NCBI GenBank assembly: GCA_017398165.1 | Contig: JAFQHB010000082.1 | Coordinates: 1-7,818, forward strand | Origin: Bacillota bacterium | GTDB taxonomy: Bacteria > Bacillota > Dehalobacteriia > UBA4068 > UBA4997 | Direction: 5' to 3' | DNA: 7,818 nt | Shown here: positions 1-5,178 of the stretch, piece by piece | How positions within the stretch are numbered: position 1 is the first letter of the stretch | How the letters are laid out: each line of letters begins with the position of its first letter | Position numbers and translations under genes: made by a program | Notes under the pieces: generated by a model | Databases searched by the model: none | What the model saw: only the letters and a program-made list of their open reading frames with translations | What the model was told of the DNA's origin: nothing

Positions 1-17
1 ATGAAACTTCTTTCTAA

Positions 18-109
18 TGGCGGAGTGGGCGGGATTCGAACCCGCGTGCCGCTCATCACGGCAACACGATTTCCAGTCGTGCTCGTTATGACCACTTCGA
101 TACCACTCC
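18..109 (-). tRNA. tRNA-Ser (anticodon GGA)
   Basis: Class II tRNA that reads TCC and TCT serine codons. Read on the minus strand, the acceptor stem GGAGTGG pairs with CCACTCC, the D stem is the short TCG/CGA form, and the anticodon arm is CACGA-CTGGAAA-TCGTG with GGA at plus positions 72-74. A long variable arm (GCCG/CGGC), typical of serine tRNAs, follows. The T arm is GCGGG-TTCGAAT-CCCGC, then discriminator G and an encoded CCA (plus 18-20). All stems close, so it looks functional. No terminator is seen between it and the left window edge, so another RNA gene could follow to the left. Confidence 0.96.
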
Positions 110-150
110 GTATTATTATCGGCTGTTACTTTAACAAAGTCAGCTTAATC

Positions 151-179
151 ATTATAATATAAATTGTGACTTTTGACAA
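151..179 (-). promoter_or_regulatory. Sigma-A promoter of tRNA-Ser
   Basis: On the minus strand, TTGTCA (plus 174-179) is followed after exactly 17 bases by a perfect TATAAT (plus 151-156). Transcription should begin near plus 144, giving a 5' leader of about 35 bases before the tRNA. A/T tracts directly upstream (about plus 188-213) could act as an UP element. Confidence 0.85.
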
Positions 180-243
180 GCCCTTTACAGAAAAATTTTG
201 AAAAAATTTCTTATTAGCAGGTATTGGGCCGGGCGAGAGCAGG

Positions 244-279
244 AAAAAGCCCCCTGTACCAGGGGTGGGCAGGGGGCTT
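244..279 (-). terminator. Intrinsic terminator of the CBS-domain gene
   Basis: The perfect 10-bp stem AAGCCCCCTG/CAGGGGGCTT (plus 247-256 with 270-279) encloses a 13-base loop. On the minus strand it is followed by a run of five T. It lies just after the CBS gene stop and before the promoter of tRNA-Ser, so it separates the two minus-strand units. Confidence 0.85.
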
Positions 280-292
280 CGGGTTACTTTAT

Positions 293-742
293 TTATGTAG
301 TGGGCTGCGCTGTAGGTGTGCCCATAGCCTTGCCGCGGAGATCCAGCAGCAGCGGCATACAGTATTCGATGATGGCACGGCGGCGGACAACGCCGATATA
401 AATGCCCTGATCATCCACCACCGGGATGAAATTCTGCTCCAGAGTTTTATCCAAAAGATCAGTCATAGTAGCTGAAATATTGACAGGATCCATATGGGAG
501 CGGCGTTCGATATCGCGCAGGGCGATCTTCTCGGCATCGGCGAAGGTCATATGCGGATTGTTTTTGAATATTCGCAGACAATCATTCAGCAGCAGCGTGT
601 ATTGATAGCGTCCGTCGGCATCTACCACCGGCATGGCAGAATAATGATGGTATTCCATTTTCTCCAAAGCCTGACGCAGAGTGAAGCTATCCAGCAAATA
701 GGCTGTTGCCGACTTTGGGGTGAGGAAAAAGGCAACCTGCAT
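293..742 (-). CDS. Small protein with two CBS domains
   Basis: A 149-residue cytosolic protein made almost wholly of a CBS-domain pair (Bateman module). CBS domains usually bind adenine nucleotides or their derivatives and act as energy or signal sensors. CBS 1 covers about residues 12-60, with the core strand YSAMPVVDADGRY (34-46). CBS 2 covers about 84-130, with NFIPVVDDQGIYIGVV (104-119). The N-terminus MQVAFFLTPK followed by FTLRQALEKMEYHHYSA resembles a family of stand-alone CBS proteins common in Clostridia. The start at 742 is chosen because AGAAAGGA lies 7 bases upstream; the same frame stays open to 847, but that extension is basic, low-complexity and lies in a GC-rich hairpin leader. 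It stops with TAA. No enzyme or transporter domain is attached, so the ligand and partner are unknown. Similarity in size and build to the c-di-AMP-binding DarB/CbpB proteins is only an analogy. Confidence 0.88.
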   Translation of the reverse strand: MQVAFFLTPKSATAYLLDSFTLRQALEKMEYHHYSAMPVVDADGRYQYTLLLNDCLRIFKNNPHMTFADAEKIALRDIERRSHMDPVNISATMTDLLDKTLEQNFIPVVDDQGIYIGVVRRRAIIEYCMPLLLDLRGKAMGTPTAQPTT

Positions 743-783
743 TTTAATATCCTTTCTGGTGTGCAAACTTGTTTTGGGGCGAT

Positions 784-809
784 GGCGGCCGGTTGTCAGC
801 CGTGCCGCC
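784..809 (-). other. GC-rich hairpin in the leader of the CBS gene
   Basis: GGCGGC-CGG (784-792) and CCG-GCCGCC (800-802 and 804-809) form a 9-bp stem with one bulged base and a 7-base loop. It lies about 40-65 bases upstream of the CBS start on the coding strand. No T run follows it, so it is not a simple terminator. It may be a structured 5' leader. Confidence 0.45.
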
Positions 810-845
810 CGGGTGCTATGCCGCGACCCATCATAATATATTCGC

Positions 846-851
846 ATTATA
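846..851 (-). promoter_or_regulatory. Possible -10 box for the CBS gene
   Basis: A perfect TATAAT on the minus strand lies about 100 bases upstream of the CBS start codon. No good -35 sequence is found 16-18 bases further upstream. A second minus-strand TATAAT lies at plus 915-920, also without a clear -35. One of the two probably drives the gene, but I cannot choose between them. The rest of the spacer from 852 to 981 is AT-rich and shows no gene and no convincing terminator for pepV. Confidence 0.35.
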
Positions 852-981
852 GTGTTTTATGATGAACTGGGCATAAACTGCTTCATATTACAAATATAAA
901 GCACCGTACAATATATTATATCATAAATCTGTGGTATAAAAAAGGGGTTGGCATTTTTTTAGTATCGACAAATAATGGCGG

Positions 982-2379
982 TTATTTGCCGGCCAGCCGC
1001 CAGATAGCCTGGGCGTATATCTGCCGCAGAAAGCCAAAATCCTCGCGCGTGATATATTCATCGGCCTGGTGCATCAGGTCGGCAGTGTCGCGGCGCAGCG
1101 GGCCGAAGGCGACGAAATTGGCGAAGGAGCGGCAATAGGTACCGCCGCCGATGGCCAGTGCCTCGGCATCGGGTTGGTATTCGCGGTAGAGCTGCAGCAG
1201 GGTGGTGACGGGCTCGCTGTCACGCGGGACGTAGAGCGGTGCTTTGTGCTCGTCTATTGAGAGGGTAAGGCCGTTGTCGGCGGTAATGGCAGCAAGCTGC
1301 TGGTATATATCCTCAAAAGCGGCGGTGACGGGGTAGCGCATATCCAGCGCCAGTGTGCAGCGGCCGTCTGCCCAGTCAACTTTGCCCAGATTCAGCGTCA
1401 GCTTGCCGGAGATATCATCGGTGGCGGCGATACCGGCGGCAATACCGTGGTAATCGCTGCCGAAAAGCTGGGAGATATTGCGGATCAGCCGGCTTTCGGC
1501 CTCATCCAGCGGCAGTGCGGCCAGAATCGCCAGCAGCAGAGCCGCAGCATTGGCGCCTTTTTCCGGCTGAGAGCCGTGGGCGGCCTTGCCGATAACTGTC
1601 AGCTTGGTATCGCCGGTGGGCAGTGCTTCGGCCGTGATTTTGGCGGAGCAGCCGCTGATGATCTCGTTGACAGCATCGGCGGGAACGCCGCGCAGTACGG
1701 CTTCGGCCTTGCCGGGGACGGCATTGACGACTGTGCCGGCGTTCAGCCGGATCAGCTTGCCGGGGGTAATATCTGCGGCTGCCTGCATCAGGGCGATGCC
1801 CTTTTCGGCGTAGATCACCGGGAAATTGGCATCGGGTGAGAAGCCAAACGCCGGGATGCTGGCTTCGGCAACGTATTTTTGCATACAGCGGCTGCCGCTT
1901 TCCTCGTTGGCGCCGATGATGATGCGTACCGGGCGGGTCAGCGGCAATTTCAGCTCTTTGATAGCAGCCAGTGCGAAGAGCGAGGCCACCAGCGGGCCTT
2001 TATCATCCAGCGCGCCGCGGCCGTAGATGCGCTCTGCGGTCATCTCCCCGGTAGGGGAGAAATGCCAGCCGTCGCCGAAAGGCACTACGTCGGCGTGGCA
2101 CAGCACGCCTACGGTATCCGGCGAGGTGCCGTCGCCAAGATCGGCGGTGATGTAATGATCGGTGCGGGTGACGGTCAGTCCCAGCGCCTCCGCCAGATCG
2201 GCGGCTTTGGCCAGTGCCCGTGCCGGCTCGGCGCCAAAAGGTGCCCCGGGTGCGGCCTCGCCCTGATAAGATGGAATGGCTATCATCTCCAGCAGGGCGG
2301 CTTCGGCGCGGTCGGCCTGCCCGGCGGTGATCAGGGCGAGCTGCTTTTCGATATCGGTGTTTATGCTGTCGTTATTCAT
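982..2379 (-). CDS. pepV: Dipeptidase PepV (peptidase family M20)
   Basis: A cytosolic zinc aminoacyl-dipeptidase of 465 residues, the usual PepV length. It cuts dipeptides, and in some species carnosine-like or short N-terminal substrates, to recycle amino acids. The M20 metal and catalytic residues are visible: LCHADVVP (H95, with catalytic D97), GRGALDDKGP (D126), the general-base and metal glutamates in ANEESGS (E159/E160), SPDANFP (D183), and a late histidine in HQADEY (about H437). The lid domain, about residues 190-360, lies between the two halves of the catalytic domain. The PepV-typical GGGTYCRSFANFVAFGP is present near residue 400-420. The start at 2379 is chosen because AAAGGAG lies 6 bases upstream; the in-frame ATG at 2403 lies 5' of this site. 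It stops with TAA. It is transcribed alone and divergently from the exonuclease III gene. Confidence 0.94.
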   Translation of the reverse strand: MNNDSINTDIEKQLALITAGQADRAEAALLEMIAIPSYQGEAAPGAPFGAEPARALAKAADLAEALGLTVTRTDHYITADLGDGTSPDTVGVLCHADVVPFGDGWHFSPTGEMTAERIYGRGALDDKGPLVASLFALAAIKELKLPLTRPVRIIIGANEESGSRCMQKYVAEASIPAFGFSPDANFPVIYAEKGIALMQAAADITPGKLIRLNAGTVVNAVPGKAEAVLRGVPADAVNEIISGCSAKITAEALPTGDTKLTVIGKAAHGSQPEKGANAAALLLAILAALPLDEAESRLIRNISQLFGSDYHGIAAGIAATDDISGKLTLNLGKVDWADGRCTLALDMRYPVTAAFEDIYQQLAAITADNGLTLSIDEHKAPLYVPRDSEPVTTLLQLYREYQPDAEALAIGGGTYCRSFANFVAFGPLRRDTADLMHQADEYITREDFGFLRQIYAQAIWRLAGK

Positions 2380-2449
2380 TTTATACTCCTTTGGTGTATG
2401 CACACTCAGGTGCGGTGATATTTTGTCCTGTTATGTTGATACTGCTTTT

Positions 2450-2477
2450 ATTATACTCCAATCTGTGCTATAATTAA
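2450..2477 (-). promoter_or_regulatory. Probable promoter of pepV
   Basis: On the minus strand, TATAAT (plus 2450-2455) is preceded by a weak TTAATT (plus 2472-2477) at 16 bases. It is the best candidate upstream of pepV and gives a leader of about 65 bases. Its -35 region overlaps the -10 box of the divergent exonuclease promoter. Confidence 0.45.
2466..2474 (+). promoter_or_regulatory. Probable extended -10 promoter of the exonuclease III gene
   Basis: TGCTATAAT is a perfect TATAAT with the TGn extension. The sequence at the -35 position (TTTTAT) is poor, which fits an extended -10 promoter. The expected start near 2481 leaves a leader of about 70 bases before the ATG at 2550. Confidence 0.5.
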
Positions 2478-2549
2478 CATACGTTTCGATGAAAATTATG
2501 TAATAATTTGCTCTGTAAATGATTTTATGATTAGGTAGGTATTTGGTTT

Positions 2550-3302
2550 ATGCTGCTTTTGTCCTGGAATGTCAACGGGCTGCGTGCCTGTATCAATAAA
2601 GGGTTTTATGATTTTGCCGCGGCAAGCGGTGCTGATCTGATATCGCTGCAGGAGACGAAAATGCAGCCCGGCCAGGCCGAGATCGAGCTGCCCGGTTATC
2701 AGCAATTCTGGAACAGTGCCGAGCGCAAGGGCTACAGCGGTACGCTGGTGTTCAGCCGCCAACAGCCGCTGCGTGCGGTATACGGGCTGGGTATTGATGA
2801 GCACGATCACGAGGGCAGGGCGGTATCGCTGGAGTTTGAGCGTTTTTGGCTGGTGAACGTGTATGTGCCCAATGCACAGGATGGGCTGGCGCGGCTGGAT
2901 TACCGTATGCGCTGGGAGGATGACTTTCGCGATTATGTCTGTCGTCTGGATGCGGAAAAGCCGGTCATTATTTGCGGCGATCTGAATGTGGCGCATCAGG
3001 AGATAGATTTGAAAAACCCCAAGACCAACCGCGGCAGCGCGGGATTCTCGGACGAGGAGCGCGGTAAGTTTGGTGAGTTGCTGACAGCCGGTTTTATTGA
3101 TAGCTTCCGCTTTTTGCACCCGGATGCGGTGGGGGCGTATTCCTGGTGGTCGTATCGCTTCCGGGCGCGGCAGAATAATGCCGGGTGGCGCATTGATTAC
3201 TTTTTGGTATCCGAGAAGCTGCGTGATGAAATAAAGGCCGCTTATATCCTGCCGGAGGTTATGGGCAGCGATCATTGCCCGGTGGCGCTGGAGATTTTTT
3301 GA
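2550..3302 (+). CDS. xth: Exodeoxyribonuclease III (AP endonuclease)
   Basis: A 250-residue magnesium-dependent nuclease of the exonuclease III/ExoA family. It cuts the DNA backbone 5' of abasic sites, cleans blocked 3' ends and can degrade 3' ends, serving base-excision repair in the cytosol. All family motifs are present in order: SWNVNGLRA (N7), LQETK (metal-binding E35), YVPNA (Y105), GDLNVAH (D144, N146), NRGSAGF (161-166), the tryptophan/arginine segment around 199-213 leading to RIDYFLVS (D216), and the final GSDHCPV (D241, catalytic H242). The length and both ends match the family. The ribosome binding site is weak (TAGG about 10 bases upstream), but the N-terminus fits the family exactly, so the start is secure. 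It stops with TGA. No terminator is seen before the tRNA-Thr promoter, so transcripts may run through to the tRNA terminator. Confidence 0.96.
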   Translation: MLLLSWNVNGLRACINKGFYDFAAASGADLISLQETKMQPGQAEIELPGYQQFWNSAERKGYSGTLVFSRQQPLRAVYGLGIDEHDHEGRAVSLEFERFWLVNVYVPNAQDGLARLDYRMRWEDDFRDYVCRLDAEKPVIICGDLNVAHQEIDLKNPKTNRGSAGFSDEERGKFGELLTAGFIDSFRFLHPDAVGAYSWWSYRFRARQNNAGWRIDYFLVSEKLRDEIKAAYILPEVMGSDHCPVALEIF

Positions 3303-3329
3303 GCGCAGGATAAGGGATGGAAAAACTAC

Positions 3330-3392
3330 CAAAAATTTTCAACAAAAAATTTACAAAATTATATTGACAAATCGAAGCCGTGGTTGTATAAT
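3330..3392 (+). promoter_or_regulatory. Consensus promoter with UP-like region for tRNA-Thr
   Basis: TTGACA (3364-3369), a 17-base spacer and TATAAT (3387-3392) form a perfect sigma-A promoter. Repeated A and T tracts at 3330-3362 look like an UP element. Transcription should begin near 3399, about 12 bases before the tRNA. Confidence 0.92.
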
Positions 3393-3410
3393 AACAATCA
3401 CGGCAGTTGT

Positions 3411-3486
<76 letters not shown>

Positions 3487-3491
3487 CAGCT

Positions 3492-3529
3492 AAAATCCCG
3501 TCAGTCTATACGGCTGGCGGGATTTTTTT
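3492..3529 (+). terminator. Intrinsic terminator of tRNA-Thr
   Basis: AATCCCGTCAG (3494-3504) pairs with CTGGCGGGATT (3514-3524) through an 11-bp stem with one G-T wobble and a 9-base loop. Seven T follow at 3523-3529. It lies 6 bases after the tRNA CCA end. Confidence 0.93.
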
Positions 3530-3541
3530 GCGTTTTATTTG

Positions 3542-3604
3542 GGGTATTTAATATTTGGTTGGGTATTTAATATTTTATGCTATTAAATTCGGGGGCATTT
3601 AATA
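3542..3604 (+). repeat. Short degenerate repeats in the spacer between two terminators
   Basis: GGGTATTTAATATTT occurs exactly twice (3542-3556 and 3561-3575, period 19). A third partial copy, GGGCATTTAATA, lies at 3593-3604. The block sits between the terminators of two convergent units and has no open reading frame. I do not recognise it as a known element. Confidence 0.6.
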
Positions 3605-3625
3605 CGGAAAATACAGCCCGGATAA

Positions 3626-3666
3626 TAAAAATCAGACAGTCCGGTGCGTTTGGGGTACTGTCTGAT
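3626..3666 (-). terminator. Intrinsic terminator of the ttcA-DUF523 operon
   Basis: A perfect 10-bp stem ATCAGACAGT/ACTGTCTGAT (3631-3640 with 3657-3666) is followed on the minus strand by TTTTTATT. It lies 11 bases after the DUF523 stop codon. Confidence 0.88.
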
Positions 3667-3676
3667 CTTGGGTAGT

Positions 3677-4174
3677 TTATAAGTCCTGATTCGGGTGATG
3701 CAGGAATTCGGCCAGTGCGGGCAGGTCATCCTCGCTGAACAGAGTAAGCCCCAGACGGTGCAGTGCCAGCGCCGTGACACCATAGCCGGGTATGGTGCTG
3801 CCGTCAAAGCTGCCGTCGTGTACCAGATGTACGCCGCAGGAGGGGCTTTTGTCCTTCAGCAGGGCTGCTGCGGCGTGGTGCTTTTGGGCTTTTTGGCAGG
3901 CATCCTGTGCGCCGTGCAGGAAAGCGGCGGTATAATCATCGCCGGCAGCGTTTCGTACCCGGGCAGTGCCCTGCCATACGGCGGCTGCATCGCCGCCGGT
4001 GATCTCGCCCGGTGGGCGGGGGATGGGCAGCCGTCCAGCACACTCCGGGCAGATCAGCAGGTAATCCACACCCTCCTGCAGATCCCGCAGGAAGTCGATA
4101 ATGGCCTGATTCGGTTTGCCACGGCCGTTATAGCGGCATTTGGCACCTGTCAGACAGCGGCTGACCAATATCAT
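3677..4174 (-). CDS. DUF523 family protein, thiouracil desulfurase (TudS)-like
   Basis: A 165-residue protein of the DUF523 family. The characterised member TudS removes sulfur from 2-thiouracil with an iron-sulfur cluster held by three cysteines; a related DUF523-DUF1722 protein, RudS, acts on 4-thiouridine in tRNA. Here the three conserved cysteines are visible in their usual settings: VSRCLTG (C7), ICPEC (C42; C45 is extra) and KSPSCG (C113). The family motifs RPPGEITGGD (53-62) and YGVTALALHRLGLTLFSEDDL (131-151) are also present. There is no DUF1722 domain. The ATG at 4174 overlaps the TGA of ttcA by the four bases ATGA, and its binding site (GAGGGGGTGG) lies in the end of ttcA, so the two are translationally coupled. 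It stops with TAA. Family membership is secure; the substrate is inferred. Confidence 0.88.
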   Translation of the reverse strand: MILVSRCLTGAKCRYNGRGKPNQAIIDFLRDLQEGVDYLLICPECAGRLPIPRPPGEITGGDAAAVWQGTARVRNAAGDDYTAAFLHGAQDACQKAQKHHAAAALLKDKSPSCGVHLVHDGSFDGSTIPGYGVTALALHRLGLTLFSEDDLPALAEFLHHPNQDL

Positions 4175-4944
4175 AGTACCACCCCCTCGGCGGCTTTTTC
4201 GGCAGCCATGCGTTCTTCGCGCGGGATGGGCTGCCAGCCGCTATCCGGCTGTGCCTGCAGGGCGGATAGTATGCGGCGTTTGGCGGCAGGTGCGAAGGCC
4301 TCGATATTATGCAGGGCTTCTTTCATATCCTGACGTTTGGTGTGGGTATTGGCCGGGCAGCAGCTGTCAATGACAGGCAGCGCCTGCTGGCGGGTGTAGG
4401 TGCTGATGGCGCGCTCATCCACATAGACCAGCGGGCGGATGACGGTGACTTCGCGGTTGGATAGCCACGTCTTGGGCTTGAAACAGGCCATCCGGCCGTT
4501 GAAGCACATATTCAGCAGTACTGTCTCGGCTACGTCATCGAGATGGTGGCCGAGGGCGACTTTGGGATAGCCCTGATCGGCAGCCAGATTGTTGAGCGCG
4601 CCGCGGCGCATATTGGCACAGAGCGAGCAGGGCGATTGTTCCTGGCGGTAATCAAAGACTACCTGGCTGATATTGGTATGCTCGATGTAGAGCGGCACGT
4701 CGAGTTGGCGGCAAAAAGCCTCCAGCGGGGCGGTATCGCTGCCGAAGCCGAGATCGATATGCCCGGCGGCCAGGCGGTATTTGTATTTGGAAGAAGTAAG
4801 AAACAGCTTCATCATCAGCAGCAGAGTCAGGCTGTCCTTGCCGCCGGAAAGGCCGACCATCACGCCTTCGGTATTATCCAGCAGACCGTAATCGGTGACG
4901 GCCTTGCGGAAGTATTTCATTATTTTCTTTTCGGATGCGCTCAT
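4171..4944 (-). CDS. ttcA: TtcA-family tRNA 2-thiocytidine synthetase-like PP-loop protein
   Basis: A 257-residue cytosolic ATP pyrophosphatase-type enzyme. TtcA activates cytidine 32 of certain tRNAs with ATP and puts in sulfur with the help of an iron-sulfur cluster. Visible motifs are the PP-loop GLSGGKDSL (31-39), the paired cysteines of PCSLCANMRRG (C106, C109), GHHLDDVAETVLLNM (132-146), and a later cysteine pair in SCCPANTHTKRQ (C195/C196), at the place of the third cluster cysteine of TtcA. The protein is somewhat shorter than the E. coli enzyme. The start at 4944 has AGAGGTG 4 bases upstream (core GAGG about 6 bases away) and a good promoter beyond. A later in-frame ATG at residue 9 is less likely. 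It is the first gene of an operon with the DUF523 gene and stops with TGA. The family is clear; which base it thiolates is inferred. Confidence 0.9.
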   Translation of the reverse strand: MSASEKKIMKYFRKAVTDYGLLDNTEGVMVGLSGGKDSLTLLLMMKLFLTSSKYKYRLAAGHIDLGFGSDTAPLEAFCRQLDVPLYIEHTNISQVVFDYRQEQSPCSLCANMRRGALNNLAADQGYPKVALGHHLDDVAETVLLNMCFNGRMACFKPKTWLSNREVTVIRPLVYVDERAISTYTRQQALPVIDSCCPANTHTKRQDMKEALHNIEAFAPAAKRRILSALQAQPDSGWQPIPREERMAAEKAAEGVVL

Positions 4945-4989
4945 ATAACACCTCTTGGGCAGGCAGGAAAATCAAATGTTCTGCCGAAT

Positions 4990-5019
4990 TTTATACTGTT
5001 ATGTAAATACATTTTGCAA
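4990..5019 (-). promoter_or_regulatory. Probable promoter of the ttcA-DUF523 operon
   Basis: On the minus strand, TTGCAA (plus 5014-5019), an 18-base spacer and TATAAA (plus 4990-4995) form a fair sigma-A promoter. The predicted start near 4983 leaves a leader of about 38 bases before the ttcA ATG. Confidence 0.6.
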
Positions 5020-5074
5020 ATATATTTTAATATATTTTTTGCTTTTTGCATAGATGCCTGCGGCGATTTTATTT

Positions 5075-5104
5075 GCCGTACTGCCATATCGGCGGCGGTA
5101 CGGC
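5075..5104. other. Inverted repeat between ttcA and mutS
   Basis: GCCGTACTGCC (5075-5085) pairs with GGCGGTACGGC (5094-5104) over 11 bp with one G-T wobble and an 8-base loop. Outer GCCTGC (5056-5061) and GCAGGC (5122-5127) could close a larger structure around it. No T run follows on either strand, so it is not an intrinsic terminator. If mutS transcription starts to the left, it would lie in the mutS leader. No convincing mutS promoter is seen. Confidence 0.5.
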
Positions 5105-5166
5105 GGGTAGAGGATGCCCGGGCAGGCTGATAATACAAAATTCCGATAAATCTTGATAATACTTAC

Positions 5167-5172
5167 AGGAGG
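5167..5172 (+). promoter_or_regulatory. Ribosome binding site that decides the mutS start
   Basis: A full AGGAGG directly touches the in-frame ATG at 5173, which is too close for initiation, but lies 6 bases before a GTG at 5179. The GTG is therefore the likelier start codon. Confidence 0.8.
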
Positions 5173-5178
5173 ATGCCT

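Noticed and set aside
743..847. A 35-residue N-terminal extension of the CBS protein from ATG 847
   Set aside because: A good ribosome binding site precedes the inner ATG at 742, and the extension is basic, domain-free and lies over a hairpin leader.
982..1003. Intrinsic terminator for pepV
   Set aside because: The only nearby stem (CAAATAA/TTATTTG around the stop codon) is AT-only and is not followed by a T run on the minus strand.
1879..2418. A 179-codon open frame on the plus strand opposite pepV
   Set aside because: It is a glycine/glutamine-rich shadow of pepV with no family features.
2496..3332. A 278-codon open frame on the minus strand opposite the exonuclease III gene
   Set aside because: It is a shadow; the plus strand encodes a complete exonuclease III with all catalytic residues.
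3542..3604. CRISPR array
   Set aside because: There are only two exact copies, with a 15-base repeat and a 4-base gap; there are no spacers of the right size and no cas genes.
3695..4333. A 212-codon open frame on the plus strand opposite DUF523 and ttcA
   Set aside because: It spans two real genes on the other strand and has no recognisable domain.
4543..5130. A 195-codon open frame on the plus strand opposite the 5' part of ttcA and its promoter
   Set aside because: It is a shadow of ttcA; its 3' end runs through AT-rich promoter DNA and the inverted repeat.
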